Shown: positions 1 through 8,109, numbered from the stretch's first letter. The stretch is DNA of 64,000 nt from LMUY01 sp965198895 (GCA_965198895.1 OZ240676.1:558001-622000), one strand, 5' to 3'. Notes: generated from the letters alone by a model not told the origin. Numbers and translations are program-made.

Positions 1-496
1 CGTACTTCTTCAGCGCGTCAAAGTTTTCCTCCGCATTGGCGCTGGTGACCTTGCGCCCCTTGCGGATGTCGGCAACTGCCTTGTCCAGCGCCTGCGGAGT
101 CGCACCGGCCTGGCGCAGGGCGCGGGCGGAGGGCGTGTCGGACGCGGCGAGCGCCAGCAGCAACCGGTCCTGCGCGACATACTCGTCACCGGCCTTCTGC
201 GCATCGCGTTCGGCAGCGTCCAGCACCCGCACCAGTTCGGGCGTCGCTTGCGGCTGCCCGGCGCCAGACCCCTTGACCTGCGGATTGCGCGCGACCTCGG
301 CATCGACGGCCATCTGGGCGGCCTTGGGGTCCGCACCCGCCGCACGAAGCAAGCCGGCAGCCGCACCCTCCTCGTCATCCAGCAAGGCCTTGAGCAGGTG
401 CTCGGGCGTCAGACGCTGGTGGTATTCGCGCATGGCGATGGTCGAAGCGGCTTGCAAGAAACCCTTCGCGCGGTCGGTGAATTTCTCGATGTTCAT
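1..496 (-). CDS. clpB: ATP-dependent chaperone ClpB, N-terminal part (runs off window)
   Basis: Only the first 165 codons lie in the window; the gene continues past base 1. The protein begins MNIEKFTDRAKGFLQ, followed by an HQRLTPEHLLKALL segment and a second, weaker repeat of the same fold (residues about 85-150). That is the double Clp N-domain that feeds aggregated proteins to the ClpB/Hsp104 disaggregase, which works with DnaK in the cytoplasm. The ATPase domains are outside the window. The ATG at 496-494 is chosen because the family starts at this MNxEKFT motif. No heat-shock promoter was clearly recognisable in the 230 bases upstream, which contain a palindromic repeat. Confidence 0.93.
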   Translation of the reverse strand, partial: MNIEKFTDRAKGFLQAASTIAMREYHQRLTPEHLLKALLDDEEGAAAGLLRAAGADPKAAQMAVDAEVARNPQVKGSGAGQPQATPELVRVLDAAERDAQKAGDEYVAQDRLLLALAASDTPSARALRQAGATPQALDKAVADIRKGRKVTSANAEENFDALKKY

Positions 497-643
497 ATTT
501 GTCCCTTTCGATCAGGCGACATGGGTTTTCACGCGTCCCTCACGAGGCAACGCGTCCTGCCCGAAATGGTGATCGGGTCGCCCCGGCTCAAGAGCCGCCG
601 TGCTCACCGGCGTCGGGATTGCCCTTAGAAAGCCCTTCTACAA

Positions 644-690
644 CTCCCTCTCCCGTCTTCTACAGGAGAGGGCCGGGGTGAGGGCCGCTT
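644..690. repeat. Dispersed palindromic repeat, CTCCCTCTCCCG family
   Basis: An 8-bp stem (CCCTCTCC at 646-653, GGAGAGGG at 665-672) is followed by the family tail GGCCGGGGTGAGGGCCGC. Similar copies lie near 7942, 8021, 36521, 36576, 52023 and 52102. This one sits between clpB and the transglutaminase gene, close to the 3' end of the latter, where an RNA hairpin could shield a transcript end. Confidence 0.8.
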
Positions 691-727
691 TGCGCTGCTG
701 AACCTGTATGTAGCTCCCCGGGGAGGT

Positions 728-1612
728 TCAGGGGACGACGGCGACCTCGACGTTTACCTTCATGCTGCCGAACGACTCCGGCGGCCCGAGGAAGCTGCCG
801 GCGATCGGTACCGCCTGTTGCGGCGTGCGGGCGACGCTGACGCGGATCAGGTTGCGTCCGGCCACCCAGCCGTTGGTGGGGTCGAACTCGACCCAGCCGG
901 CGCCGGGCAGGTAAACCTCGACCCAGGCATGGGTAGCGCCGCCCCCGATCACGGGCGCCCCGCTGGACACCAGGCGCTCGTCATAGAGATAGCCACTGAC
1001 AAACCGCGCGGCGAGGCCTAGCGAGCGCACCGCCTCCATCATGAACAGGGTGTAGTCGCGGCAGGCGCCGGTCTTGGTCGCGAGCGTGACCAGCGGGTCG
1101 TTCGTGCCCTCCGCTTGCCGGCCCTCATAGCGGAACTCCGCCTTAATCGCCTGCGTGATGGCGGTGAGCATCGCCATGGTCCCCGTGGGCCCGCTGGTGG
1201 ACAGAAACCGATGCGCCCATTCGTCAACGATCCGCTCCGGGTCGGCGTAATGGCGCTCGATCGAGCGGGCGAGGTCCGGCACTTCGGTCGAGGTGTAGCT
1301 GAACGGGAAAGTCTCCGCCCGCGGGTCCAGCGGAAGCTCGGCGCGCGTGGGATAATGCCGCAGGTCGAGGGTGGAGACGATCCGCAGCGTCTCCACCTGG
1401 CGTTCCGGCGCGAAGGTCAGGTAGCAGACCGAGTTGCCGAACACGTCGTGTGCCCACCGCGTGGTGCGCGCCGGCGGCGACACCGTCAGCGCGGTCTCCA
1501 GCAAGCGAAGGTCGTGGCTGTCCCGTGGCCGGAGCATCAGGCGATGTGACAGCAACTGCACCGGTTTCTCGTACCGATACTCCGTCTCGTGCGTGACGAG
1601 GACCCGTGGCAC
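728..1612 (-). CDS. Transglutaminase-like protease family protein
   Basis: This 294-residue protein has the bacterial transglutaminase N-terminal domain (about residues 5-85, beta-rich) followed by a transglutaminase core. The papain-like triad is visible as Cys184 in GACRDYT, His228 in THAWVEVYLPG and Asp244 in EFDPTNG. Members are cytoplasmic, probably peptide-cleaving or cross-linking enzymes of unknown substrate, and often sit beside alpha-E or circularly permuted ATP-grasp genes, which are not present here. The start is a GTG with no obvious ribosome site. It lies 17 bases behind a 25-codon membrane peptide gene on the same strand and may be the last gene of the def - COQ9 transcript. 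Confidence 0.9.
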   Translation of the reverse strand: MPRVLVTHETEYRYEKPVQLLSHRLMLRPRDSHDLRLLETALTVSPPARTTRWAHDVFGNSVCYLTFAPERQVETLRIVSTLDLRHYPTRAELPLDPRAETFPFSYTSTEVPDLARSIERHYADPERIVDEWAHRFLSTSGPTGTMAMLTAITQAIKAEFRYEGRQAEGTNDPLVTLATKTGACRDYTLFMMEAVRSLGLAARFVSGYLYDERLVSSGAPVIGGGATHAWVEVYLPGAGWVEFDPTNGWVAGRNLIRVSVARTPQQAVPIAGSFLGPPESFGSMKVNVEVAVVP

Positions 1613-1629
1613 CTACTGGCGACCGGGCA

Positions 1630-1707
1630 TCAGATCACGTGGAAGATCAGAAGCAAGATAATGATCGGGATCGGGATTCCGATCAGCCACAACAAGATGC
1701 TGCGCAC
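1630..1707 (-). CDS. Very small hydrophobic membrane peptide (25 aa)
   Basis: This GTG-started reading frame of 25 codons encodes a single hydrophobic helix, with the core LLWLIGIPIPIIILLLIF. A GGAG ribosome site sits 8 bases before the GTG. It lies between the COQ9 gene and the transglutaminase on the same strand. The IPIPIII core resembles short single-helix peptides I recall from other proteobacterial genomes, although such genes are often left unannotated because of their size. Function is unknown. The evidence is the combination of ribosome site, uninterrupted hydrophobicity and clean spacing to both neighbours. Confidence 0.65.
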   Translation of the reverse strand: MRSILLWLIGIPIPIIILLLIFHVI

Positions 1708-1768
1708 GGCGGTCGCTCCATCGGTTGGATTATGCAGCCCGAACGCCTGCGGAGGCGGCGGGGTTCGT

Positions 1769-2350
1769 TCAGCCAGCGGTGCTGGGCCGGAAGCGTTGCA
1801 TAAGCGCATCACTCTTCCGGCGCAATTTCCCGATCCGCCCGACCCCGGCCAGGCGGCGATCGAGGAAGGCCAGGCTATCCTCGTTGTCCTCGCTGTCGTC
1901 CCGCAGCCAGTAGAGCAGCGTAGTACTGTAGACGCCGGCGAGGATGGCCCGCTTGCTGTACCAGCTCCAATCCGCGCTCCGGTCGCCAGCCAGGTGCCAG
2001 ATCGTATCCACCGACCGGGCGGCCGTGCGCAGTGTGGTGGCCGGGTCGGTCGCGAGCACGGCCAGCCCGCGGCGCACCGCCTCCTTATACGGACGGAGTG
2101 ACAACAGCCGCTGCGCAATCACCGCCCGCACCCGGTCTGGCAGCCGTTCAGCGGTGGACGGCACCATCCGCCGATCGGTGAGGTCGATCCAGGTCTCCAC
2201 CATGTCGACCGGGCCGCCGGGGAACAACAGGTCCGCGTCCGGCCCGGCGGCATCGCGCAGCGCCGCGATGGTCCAGCCTGGGAACGGCACCACGGCCACC
2301 AGCGCGTCGAGCGCCGCATCCCGTTCGGGCGAGCGTTCGGGCATCATCAC
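1769..2350 (-). CDS. COQ9 family protein (ubiquinone biosynthesis factor)
   Basis: This 193-residue protein has the COQ9 fold: an N-terminal TetR-like helical part (FPGWTIAALRDAAG) and a C-terminal lipid-binding part with the family signature DTIWHLAGDRSADWSWYSKR followed by AILAGVYSTTLLYWLRD. COQ9 presents ubiquinone precursors to the COQ7 hydroxylase at the inner membrane in mitochondria and alphaproteobacteria. The GTG at 2350 overlaps the deformylase stop by four bases (GTGA). Two ATGs follow immediately (2347, 2344), so the exact start is uncertain by two residues. The nearby S21 gene on the opposite strand is a common alphaproteobacterial neighbour. Confidence 0.9.
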   Translation of the reverse strand: MMMPERSPERDAALDALVAVVPFPGWTIAALRDAAGPDADLLFPGGPVDMVETWIDLTDRRMVPSTAERLPDRVRAVIAQRLLSLRPYKEAVRRGLAVLATDPATTLRTAARSVDTIWHLAGDRSADWSWYSKRAILAGVYSTTLLYWLRDDSEDNEDSLAFLDRRLAGVGRIGKLRRKSDALMQRFRPSTAG

Positions 2351-2874
2351 CCGCCGGCCCTCGCCAACTCCTCGTTGAACCCGAACAATGTGAAATCATT
2401 CATGCGCATCGGATACAGGATCCCGTCCAGATGGTCGTATTCATGTTGCACGACGCCCGCATGGAAGCCGCCCACCTCGCCGCCGACCGGGTTGCCGTCG
2501 CAATCCACGCCGCTGTAGCGCACCCTCGCCCAGCGCGGCACGGCGGCCCGTAGCCCCGGGATGGACAGGCAGCCTTCCCAGCGCATCACGCGCTCCTCGC
2601 CGACAGGCTCGATGGTCGGATTGATCACGACGGTGTTGCCGATCGTCTCGTCGTCCGGGGCATCGCTGGCGCGGTGAGGCTGAACGCGGAACACGAACAG
2701 GCGCAGCGGCACGTGGACCTGGGGGGCGGCCAGGCCGGCGCCCGGCGCGTCCTCCATCGTTTCCATCATGTCGGCGACGAGGCGGCGGATTTCAGGGGCT
2801 CCGGGGTCGGCGACCGGTTCGGCGCGCTGGAGCAGGACGGGGTGGCCCATGCGGGCGATTTTGAGGATGGCCAT
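2347..2874 (-). CDS. def: Peptide deformylase
   Basis: This metalloenzyme removes the formyl group from the initiator methionine of new proteins. All three signature motifs are present: GAGLAAPQ (45-52), EGCLS with metal ligand Cys102, and QHEYDHLDG with His144, catalytic Glu145 and His148. At 175 residues it has normal length. It is the first gene of a minus-strand run with COQ9, the small membrane peptide and the transglutaminase, and it diverges from rpsU. Essential housekeeping enzymes of this type are often duplicated in alphaproteobacteria, so another copy beside fmt elsewhere is possible. Confidence 0.96.
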   Translation of the reverse strand: MAILKIARMGHPVLLQRAEPVADPGAPEIRRLVADMMETMEDAPGAGLAAPQVHVPLRLFVFRVQPHRASDAPDDETIGNTVVINPTIEPVGEERVMRWEGCLSIPGLRAAVPRWARVRYSGVDCDGNPVGGEVGGFHAGVVQHEYDHLDGILYPMRMNDFTLFGFNEELARAGG

Positions 2875-2903
2875 TGTTCACCAATCTGGGGTTGCGAAAG
2901 CCT

Positions 2904-2932
2904 TTGGCGAGGGCGGCGACTCGTGCTATAGC
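2904..2932 (+). promoter_or_regulatory. Sigma-70-type promoter of rpsU
   Basis: A -35 box TTGGCG (2904-2909) is separated by exactly 17 bases from a -10 box TATAGC (2927-2932), giving a start near 2939. The resulting leader of about 75 bases contains a 6-bp hairpin (CCGACA at 2944-2949 with TGTCGG at 2954-2959) before the S21 ribosome site. Confidence 0.6.
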
Positions 2933-3015
2933 GCCCGTCTTCGCCGACAGCAGTGTCGGATGGAAACCCTTTAACGCGCCTGCTCGGAAGGCGTAGCGAC
3001 AGGAGAAGGCGTCTA

Positions 3016-3219
3016 GTGCAGGTTCTGGTTCGTGATAACAACGTCGATCAGGCGCTCAAAGCGCTGAAGAAGAAGATGCAGCGCGAAGGCATCTTCCGCG
3101 AGATGAAACTGCGCCGCCATTTCGAAAAGCCCTCCGAGCGCCGCGCCCGTGAGGCCGCCGAAGCCGTTCGCCGTGCCCGCAAGATGGAGCGCAAGCGTCT
3201 CGAGCGCGAAGGCTTCTAG
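3016..3219 (+). CDS. rpsU: 30S ribosomal protein S21
   Basis: This 67-residue basic protein of the small ribosomal subunit helps initiation at the anti-Shine-Dalgarno region. The sequence VLVRDNNVDQALKALKKK followed by an arginine-rich tail (RRAREAAEAVRRARK) is diagnostic. The start is the GTG at 3016, preceded by AGGAG at 3001-3005. The frame remains open upstream to 2953, but S21 proteins begin with this MxVxVRDNNV segment. It has its own promoter at 2904-2932. A REP-like repeat pair follows 24 bases after the stop. Confidence 0.96.
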   Translation: MQVLVRDNNVDQALKALKKKMQREGIFREMKLRRHFEKPSERRAREAAEAVRRARKMERKRLEREGF

Positions 3220-3243
3220 CCCACCCGTCCAATGGATGAGCCC

Positions 3244-3314
3244 GTAGGGTGCGTTGCGCTTTGGCAACGCACCATTGGTGACGCGGGTGGTGGAATGCCA
3301 AAGGGCACCCCACC
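3244..3314. repeat. REP-like palindrome pair (BIME) downstream of rpsU
   Basis: The first element (3244-3273) starts GTAGGGTGCGTTGC and folds as GGTGCGTTGC / GCAACGCACC around GCTTT. A second, inverted and less perfect element (3286-3314) has arms GGTGGAATGCC and GGGCACCCCACC. They share the GTAGGGTG head and GCTTTGGC loop with the repeats around the RAYT transposase at 62.4-63.3 kb. The pair lies between the convergent genes rpsU and the exported protein gene. Confidence 0.75.
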
Positions 3315-3342
3315 AGACGAACCGAACGTCTGATACGCGCTA

Positions 3343-3876
3343 CTAGGACGTCGGGGCGGAGCAGCCGTCCGCGGGAATGCTCTGCCCAGGTTCAACCGAC
3401 ACGTTGAAGCTCGTCGTCGCCAGCATCCGCGGACCCTGGCTGATCGTGAAGGTCCAAGTACCGGGGACCATCGACCAATTCTCCTCGAGCGTATAGCCGA
3501 CATAGGTCCAACGGTCCGCCGTGACCGTGCTGATGTTCGTCTCAGTGGTGCCACTCTGCCCGTCCGGCCGAGTCCACAGCGGATGGGTCAGCTGCACCAT
3601 CACCGGGACCGACACACCCGGCGGCAGGTTCACCGCGCGGAACTCCATCCCGAACTGGCGGCACGGCGTGCCGTCGATGTCGGGGCCGAGCTGGAGGAAT
3701 TTCGGGTCCGACACCGGCGTGCTGCCGGCCACATTGCCGGGCCGCGGCGGCTCCGGCGGGCCGGCCTCGGCGGCGACCACCTCCCCCACCCGGCCTATCC
3801 GCACGACCAGTGGGTCGGCAAACGCCTGGATCGGCGCGGAGCACAGCAGAACTGCGACGAGAGCCGTGCGGATCAT
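3343..3876 (-). CDS. Exported protein, DUF3859-like
   Basis: The N-terminus MIRTALVAVLLCSAPIQAFA is a Sec signal peptide with a likely AFA cut, followed by a mature region of about 155 residues predicted to be a beta sandwich. The pattern FGMEFRAVNLPPG, LTHPLWTRPDG and MVPGTWTFTISQGPRMLA matches my recollection of the DUF3859 family, whose function is unknown. The start at 3876 is preferred over ATG 3882 because the GGAAAGG ribosome site then has 8-base spacing. Two cysteines (in TPCRQFG and DGCSAP) may form a periplasmic disulfide. It stands alone between a repeat pair and the tandem lipoproteins. Confidence 0.7.
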   Translation of the reverse strand: MIRTALVAVLLCSAPIQAFADPLVVRIGRVGEVVAAEAGPPEPPRPGNVAGSTPVSDPKFLQLGPDIDGTPCRQFGMEFRAVNLPPGVSVPVMVQLTHPLWTRPDGQSGTTETNISTVTADRWTYVGYTLEENWSMVPGTWTFTISQGPRMLATTSFNVSVEPGQSIPADGCSAPTS

Positions 3877-3952
3877 TCCCATATCCTTTCCAGGGCGGAG
3901 CGCGGCAGCCTCGCATCGTCGCCTCAACGCGGCTCCCTATGCACCCGGGCCG

Positions 3953-4426
3953 CTATTGCAGGAACCCCCAACGCTCCACCGCGGGTTCCGCGCTCGCCCA
4001 TTTCCACCTGTCCTGCTGCTGGCAGATATCGACGGAGTACCACGCTGGGGGCGCCTTGCCTTCCTCCACCGAGAACAGAACCTGCTTGCACGCAGCCAGC
4101 GGGTTGGGAATCGCGCGCACGACCTCGAGTTGCCCGTGCTCGTTGCCGAGCGGCAGGCTGTGCACGACACGCCATGGGCTCGTCGCGCCGGCAGCCAGCC
4201 CGGCGGCGGCATCGGCGATGGCGTCCTGCTCGCCCTGATGCCACGATCTCGTGACGCGTTTGATCGCGTAGTCGGACACGGCCGCGGTGGCGACGCCCAC
4301 GCCGAAGCCGACCGCCGGGTTGGCCGACGCCCCACCGGCCGCGGCACCCACCACGACGCCGATCAGGTTGCCGGCCGAGGAACATCCCGCCAGCGACAGC
4401 AGCAACAGCCCGGCCGCAAACCTCAC
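3953..4426 (-). CDS. Putative lipoprotein, paralogue of the adjacent gene
   Basis: This 157-residue protein has a lipoprotein signal (MRFAAGLLLLSLAGC, lipobox LAGC), a glycine/alanine-rich hydrophobic stretch (LIGVVVGAAAGGASANPAVG) and a C-terminal domain ending CQQQDRWKWASAEPAVERWG. The GTG start at 4426 overlaps the stop of the upstream gene by four bases (GTGA). The C-terminal domain, including conserved Cys residues at ACKQVLFSV and VDICQQ, closely matches the upstream lipoprotein, so the two arose by tandem duplication. Glycine-rich helices of this kind occur in outer-membrane-anchored proteins. The function is unknown. Confidence 0.75.
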   Translation of the reverse strand: MRFAAGLLLLSLAGCSSAGNLIGVVVGAAAGGASANPAVGFGVGVATAAVSDYAIKRVTRSWHQGEQDAIADAAAGLAAGATSPWRVVHSLPLGNEHGQLEVVRAIPNPLAACKQVLFSVEEGKAPPAWYSVDICQQQDRWKWASAEPAVERWGFLQ

Positions 4427-4959
4427 TGCAGCGATCCCCACCGCTCCGTGGCCGGTTCGGCGGACGCCCATTTCCACTGCGCGCCGTCCTGGCAGACGGT
4501 CGCGGTGTAGAACGCCCGGCGGGGTTGGTGGTCCTGCATCGTGTCGACGGAGAACACGATCTCCTTGCATGCGATCGCCGGGCCGCCCAGTGCGCGGACG
4601 ACGGCGACCTGGCCGTGCTCGTCATCCTCGATCGGGACGTCGTGAGACACGCTCCACGGCCCCACCCCGCCGGCGCCGAGCGACCCGGCGGCCTCCGCAA
4701 TGCGGTCCTGCTCGGCACGGTGCACGACGCGCTCCTCGTACTGCAGGCCCGCATTGGCCGCGGCGGCGACCCCCAGGCCGATTGCGGTCGCGGCCGTGGC
4801 GCTCTTGGTGATCGTGGTGGCCACGCCGGTGCCGGCGATGCCCGCCACCTCCTGCGTCGTGCCGGTCAGGACGGAGGCGCAGCCGGGGAGCAGCAGCAAA
4901 CCGAGCAGGCCGAATGCGGCAGGAATCAGACGGGTAGGCGCTTGCAGGGCAGTGATCAT
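4423..4959 (-). CDS. Putative lipoprotein, paralogue of the adjacent gene
   Basis: This 178-residue protein has signal MITALQAPTRLIPAAFGLLG and lipobox LPGC, then a Gly/Ala/Thr-rich segment (residues about 30-70) and a C-terminal domain with VPIEDDEHGQVAVVRAL, ACKEIVFSVDTM and ending QWKWASAEPATERWG. Each segment has a counterpart in the next gene (for example LPLGNEHGQLEVVRAI and ACKQVLFSVEEG). The two genes are translationally coupled. Paired cysteines in ACKE and ATVCQD could form a disulfide. No known domain is recognised. Confidence 0.75.
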   Translation of the reverse strand: MITALQAPTRLIPAAFGLLGLLLLPGCASVLTGTTQEVAGIAGTGVATTITKSATAATAIGLGVAAAANAGLQYEERVVHRAEQDRIAEAAGSLGAGGVGPWSVSHDVPIEDDEHGQVAVVRALGGPAIACKEIVFSVDTMQDHQPRRAFYTATVCQDGAQWKWASAEPATERWGSLQ

Positions 4960-5074
4960 GAATCCTGCCTAGGCAAGAACCTCGACGCGGTCCATCACCG
5001 AGGCGATAAAGGTAAACCGCCGTTGATGTTAACTGAGAAGATTTGGCGCTTGTGTTGCAAACTTGCTGCCCTTT

Positions 5075-6562
5075 TCAGGCCGCCGCCACCACCGCGCGGG
5101 CCTGCGGCAGGGTTAGATCCGACCGCATGGCATGGGACAGAATCGCCGCGGCGCGGTCCCGTGCGCAGATCAGGGCGGCCTGGACATGGCCGGACTTCAG
5201 GTACCAGGCGATGAAGTCGAACGCCTCCACGTCGCCGTCGAACGCGACCTCCTCCCAGCCCGACGCATGCCCGAGCATCTGCAGCCGCTTGCCGGCCTGC
5301 GCGCTCCAGAAGAACGGCACGCCTTCGTAGGCGGCGGCCTGTCCCAGCATGCCAAGCGCCGCGATACGGCCGTGCTGCTGGGCGACCCGCCAGTGCTCGA
5401 TCCGGGGCCAGCCATCTGGCGAGGCGATGTCGCCCGCCGCCCACACGCCGTCGCACACGCGCAGGGAGGCATCGGTTGCCAGCCCGGCATCGCCGGCGCG
5501 TTTCAGGGCAGGCGCATAGTCCAGCACCGGCGACACCCCCAGACCGGCGACGACCAAATCCGCCGGCAGGCTCTCGCCCGAGGCAAGGACCACCGCTTGC
5601 CGTTCCACCCGGTCCACCTTGGCCGCCATGCGGAATTCGACGCCCTTGCTCTCGTGCAGGGTGCGGAGTGCCGCCCCGACGCGGTCGCCGAGCAGCGTCG
5701 CGAACGGCACCGCGTCGCGGCCCACCACCGTGACCTGCATCTCCCGCTCGGCCAGGGCGGAGGCGGCCTCCATGGCGATGAAGCTGGTTCCGATCACCAC
5801 CGCCGGGCGCCCCGGCCGCACCGAGGCGAGGATGGCGTCGACGTCGCCGAGATGGCGCAGCGTCAGCACCCGCCCGTCGCCAGGAAACGCCGGCGGCTTG
5901 GGCGAGCCGCCGGTCGCAAGCAGGACCGCGTCGTAGTGGATGGCCGCACCGGTCGAAACGGTGATCGTGCGGGATGCGGGGTCGATCGCGGTGACGGTGG
6001 CCTGCAGCCGCTCCAAACCCAGTTCGGCGGCATCCACCAGCGGCAACGTGCCACGATCGAAGTCGGCCGAGGCGATCGCCATCTTGCTCAGTTGCGTGCG
6101 GTCCAGCGGTTCGGCGCCATCCGGGCCGATCATCACGATGCGGCCGGTAAAGCCCTCGTCCCGCAGGGTCGCCGCCGCCATCGCCGCCGCCGCACCCGAC
6201 CCGGCGAGGACGAACACGCGCCCGTCTGGCTCCCGCAACGCATCGGCCGTCGCAGGCGGTGCCGTGTCGACGAGCACGTCGTCGCCTTCGATCGCCACGG
6301 GATAGCGCCGCAAGCCCCGCATGGCGACCGGTTCCAGCAACGCCCCGGTCCGCGCGTCGAACGTGCCCATGTGCCAGGGACAGATGATGCGGCCGTCGCA
6401 CAACGCGCCATCCTCCAAGGGGGCCTCGGCATGCGGGCACGTGCCCTCGAACGCACGCACATCGTCGCCCGCGCGGACGAGCAGCACTTTGACGCCGTCG
6501 AGTTCGACCGCAGTCATCCCCGTCCGCAGGTCAGCGAGGCTGGCCGCCCGTATTGCCGTCAT
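5075..6562 (-). CDS. FAD-dependent oxidoreductase with N-terminal Rieske domain (AIFL-like)
   Basis: This 495-residue protein starts with a Rieske [2Fe-2S] domain whose ligands are Cys42-x-His44 and Cys61-x2-His64 (TCPHAEAPL, ICPWHMGTFD). It continues into a pyridine-nucleotide disulfide oxidoreductase fold with an FAD site (VFVLAGSGAAAAMAAATLRD), an NAD(P) site (VVIGTSFIAMEAAS) and a reductase C-terminal domain. This architecture matches AIF-like proteins and resembles ferredoxin reductases of dioxygenase systems, but no dioxygenase lies nearby. The canonical GxGxxG of the FAD site reads GSGAAA. It probably moves electrons from NAD(P)H to an unknown acceptor in the cytoplasm. Confidence 0.88.
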   Translation of the reverse strand: MTAIRAASLADLRTGMTAVELDGVKVLLVRAGDDVRAFEGTCPHAEAPLEDGALCDGRIICPWHMGTFDARTGALLEPVAMRGLRRYPVAIEGDDVLVDTAPPATADALREPDGRVFVLAGSGAAAAMAAATLRDEGFTGRIVMIGPDGAEPLDRTQLSKMAIASADFDRGTLPLVDAAELGLERLQATVTAIDPASRTITVSTGAAIHYDAVLLATGGSPKPPAFPGDGRVLTLRHLGDVDAILASVRPGRPAVVIGTSFIAMEAASALAEREMQVTVVGRDAVPFATLLGDRVGAALRTLHESKGVEFRMAAKVDRVERQAVVLASGESLPADLVVAGLGVSPVLDYAPALKRAGDAGLATDASLRVCDGVWAAGDIASPDGWPRIEHWRVAQQHGRIAALGMLGQAAAYEGVPFFWSAQAGKRLQMLGHASGWEEVAFDGDVEAFDFIAWYLKSGHVQAALICARDRAAAILSHAMRSDLTLPQARAVVAAA

Positions 6563-6629
6563 GGAACGCTCCCGTGTTGGTCAAATCCAGGAACGCACGA
6601 GCGCCCAAAACGACCGCCGATCGATGCCG

Positions 6630-7847
6630 CTAGCTTTTCACCAGCGGGCAACCGCCCTCGCTCATCGGCCGGAACGCCTCGTCGGCCGGCGTGGTGGCCA
6701 CCAGCTTCAGCCCGTCCCATGGCTGCTTGCTCTCGGCCGGAGACTTCGCCTGGAACAGGTACGACGGGTGGATCTTGCGGCCGTCCTCCCGGATCTTGCC
6801 GGCGCCGAAGCAATCGTCATCGGTCGGCATCGCCTTCATCCGGGCGACCACATCCTTCCCACTCGCCTTCGCCGGCCCGATCCCCAAATCCGCCACCGCC
6901 TTCAGGTAGTGCAGCGTCGCGGCGTAACACCCGGCCTGCACCATGTTCGGCCACTGGTTCGGCGTCTTGGGCTTGACCCGCTCGTTGAACGCGCGCGTGC
7001 GGTCGTTGAGGTCCCAATAGTAGCTCTCGGTCAGCAGCAGCCCCTGCGCTGCCTCCAGCCCCAGGGCATGCACGTTGCTGTTGTACATCAGCATGGCCGC
7101 GACCTTCATGCTCTTCATCAGGCCGAACTCACCCGCCTGCTTGATGCAGTTGATCGTGTCGCTGCCACTATTGGCCAGCCCGAGCACCTTCGCCCCGCTC
7201 GCCTGCGCCTGCACCAGCAGGTTGCTGAAATCGGACGTGTCCGGGAACGGGTAGCTGGCGCTGCCAAGCACCTTGCCGCCGGCCTCCTTGATGAAGCGCG
7301 TCGTGTCCCGCTCCAGTTGGTGGCCGAACACGTAGTCTGCGGTCAGGAAGAACCAGCTGTCGCCCCCCGCCCGAACCATCGCCCCGCCAGTGGAGCGCGC
7401 CAGCATATAGGTGTCGTACGTCCAGTGGACCGTATTGGGCGAACACTGCGACCCGGTGAGGTCGGTGGTCGCGGCACCGCTGTTCAGCATGATCTTGTTC
7501 TTCTCGCGGCACACGCTGGCCACCGCGAGCGCCACCGACGAGGTCGGCACGTCCACGATCACGTCCACCCCGTCCTGGTCGAACCAGCGGCGCGCGATGC
7601 CGGCGCCGATATCGGGCTTGTTCTGGTGATCGGCGACGACGACCTCGATCGGGAAGCCCCGGTTACCGAATTCCGCCACCGCCTGGCGCGTGCAGATCGC
7701 GCTGGTCGGCCCGCCATCGTCGCGATACGGGCCCGACTGGTCGTTCAGCACGCCGATCCGCAGCGTCGGCGTTTGGGCCCGGGCAAGACGAGGCAGCAGG
7801 GCCGTGGTGGCAGCGGCGCCGGCGAAGGCGCGTCGGGATAGGGACAT
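6630..7847 (-). CDS. ABC transporter substrate-binding protein, branched-chain amino acid type
   Basis: This 405-residue type I periplasmic binding protein (Peripla_BP_6) has a Tat-style signal (SRRAFAGAAATTALLPRLARA) and mature start QTPTLRIGVLNDQSGPYRD. The binding-fold pattern ADHQNKPDIGAGIARRWFD is typical of the large alphaproteobacterial family that binds amino acids, amides or aromatic acids. No permease or ATPase gene is adjacent, so it is an orphan that probably docks with a transporter encoded elsewhere. The ligand cannot be told from sequence. Confidence 0.88.
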   Translation of the reverse strand: MSLSRRAFAGAAATTALLPRLARAQTPTLRIGVLNDQSGPYRDDGGPTSAICTRQAVAEFGNRGFPIEVVVADHQNKPDIGAGIARRWFDQDGVDVIVDVPTSSVALAVASVCREKNKIMLNSGAATTDLTGSQCSPNTVHWTYDTYMLARSTGGAMVRAGGDSWFFLTADYVFGHQLERDTTRFIKEAGGKVLGSASYPFPDTSDFSNLLVQAQASGAKVLGLANSGSDTINCIKQAGEFGLMKSMKVAAMLMYNSNVHALGLEAAQGLLLTESYYWDLNDRTRAFNERVKPKTPNQWPNMVQAGCYAATLHYLKAVADLGIGPAKASGKDVVARMKAMPTDDDCFGAGKIREDGRKIHPSYLFQAKSPAESKQPWDGLKLVATTPADEAFRPMSEGGCPLVKS

Positions 7848-7941
7848 GCTCTCTCCTCGGAGCGCCTCTTGACCGGGCGCCGTTCCCGCAGCCTAGCGAT
7901 GCCGCGGGGTCTTCCGCAATCGTCCGCGCAACCTCTTTCTG

Positions 7942-8058
7942 CTCCCTCTCCCGTCCTTCACGGGAGAGGGCCGGGGTGAGGGCCGCTTCGCTGCTTACCC
8001 CGATCACGTTGCGGCAGTCGCACCCTCGCCTCGACCCTCTCCCGTCCGCGGGAGAGGA
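7942..8058. repeat. Head-to-head pair of CTCCCTCTCCCG palindromic repeats
   Basis: A forward copy at 7942-7988 has a perfect 10-bp stem (CCCTCTCCCG at 7944-7953, CGGGAGAGGG at 7961-7970) and the GCCGGGGTGAGGGCCGC tail. An inverted, partly degraded copy follows at about 8021-8058 (CACCCTCGCC ... CTCTCCCG ... CGGGAGAG). The pair fills most of the 262-base gap between the divergently transcribed binding protein and amine oxidase genes. Confidence 0.78.
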
Positions 8059-8109
8059 AGACGATGGCAGCGGTGGTTTTCGCGACCCCGCCGGTTTAGC
8101 CTGGCCAGC

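Noticed and set aside
5132..6976. A plus-strand frame of over 600 codons opposite the Rieske-FAD oxidoreductase
   Set aside because: Its product is arginine/histidine-rich low-complexity sequence typical of shadow frames, and the opposite strand has intact Rieske and FAD motifs.
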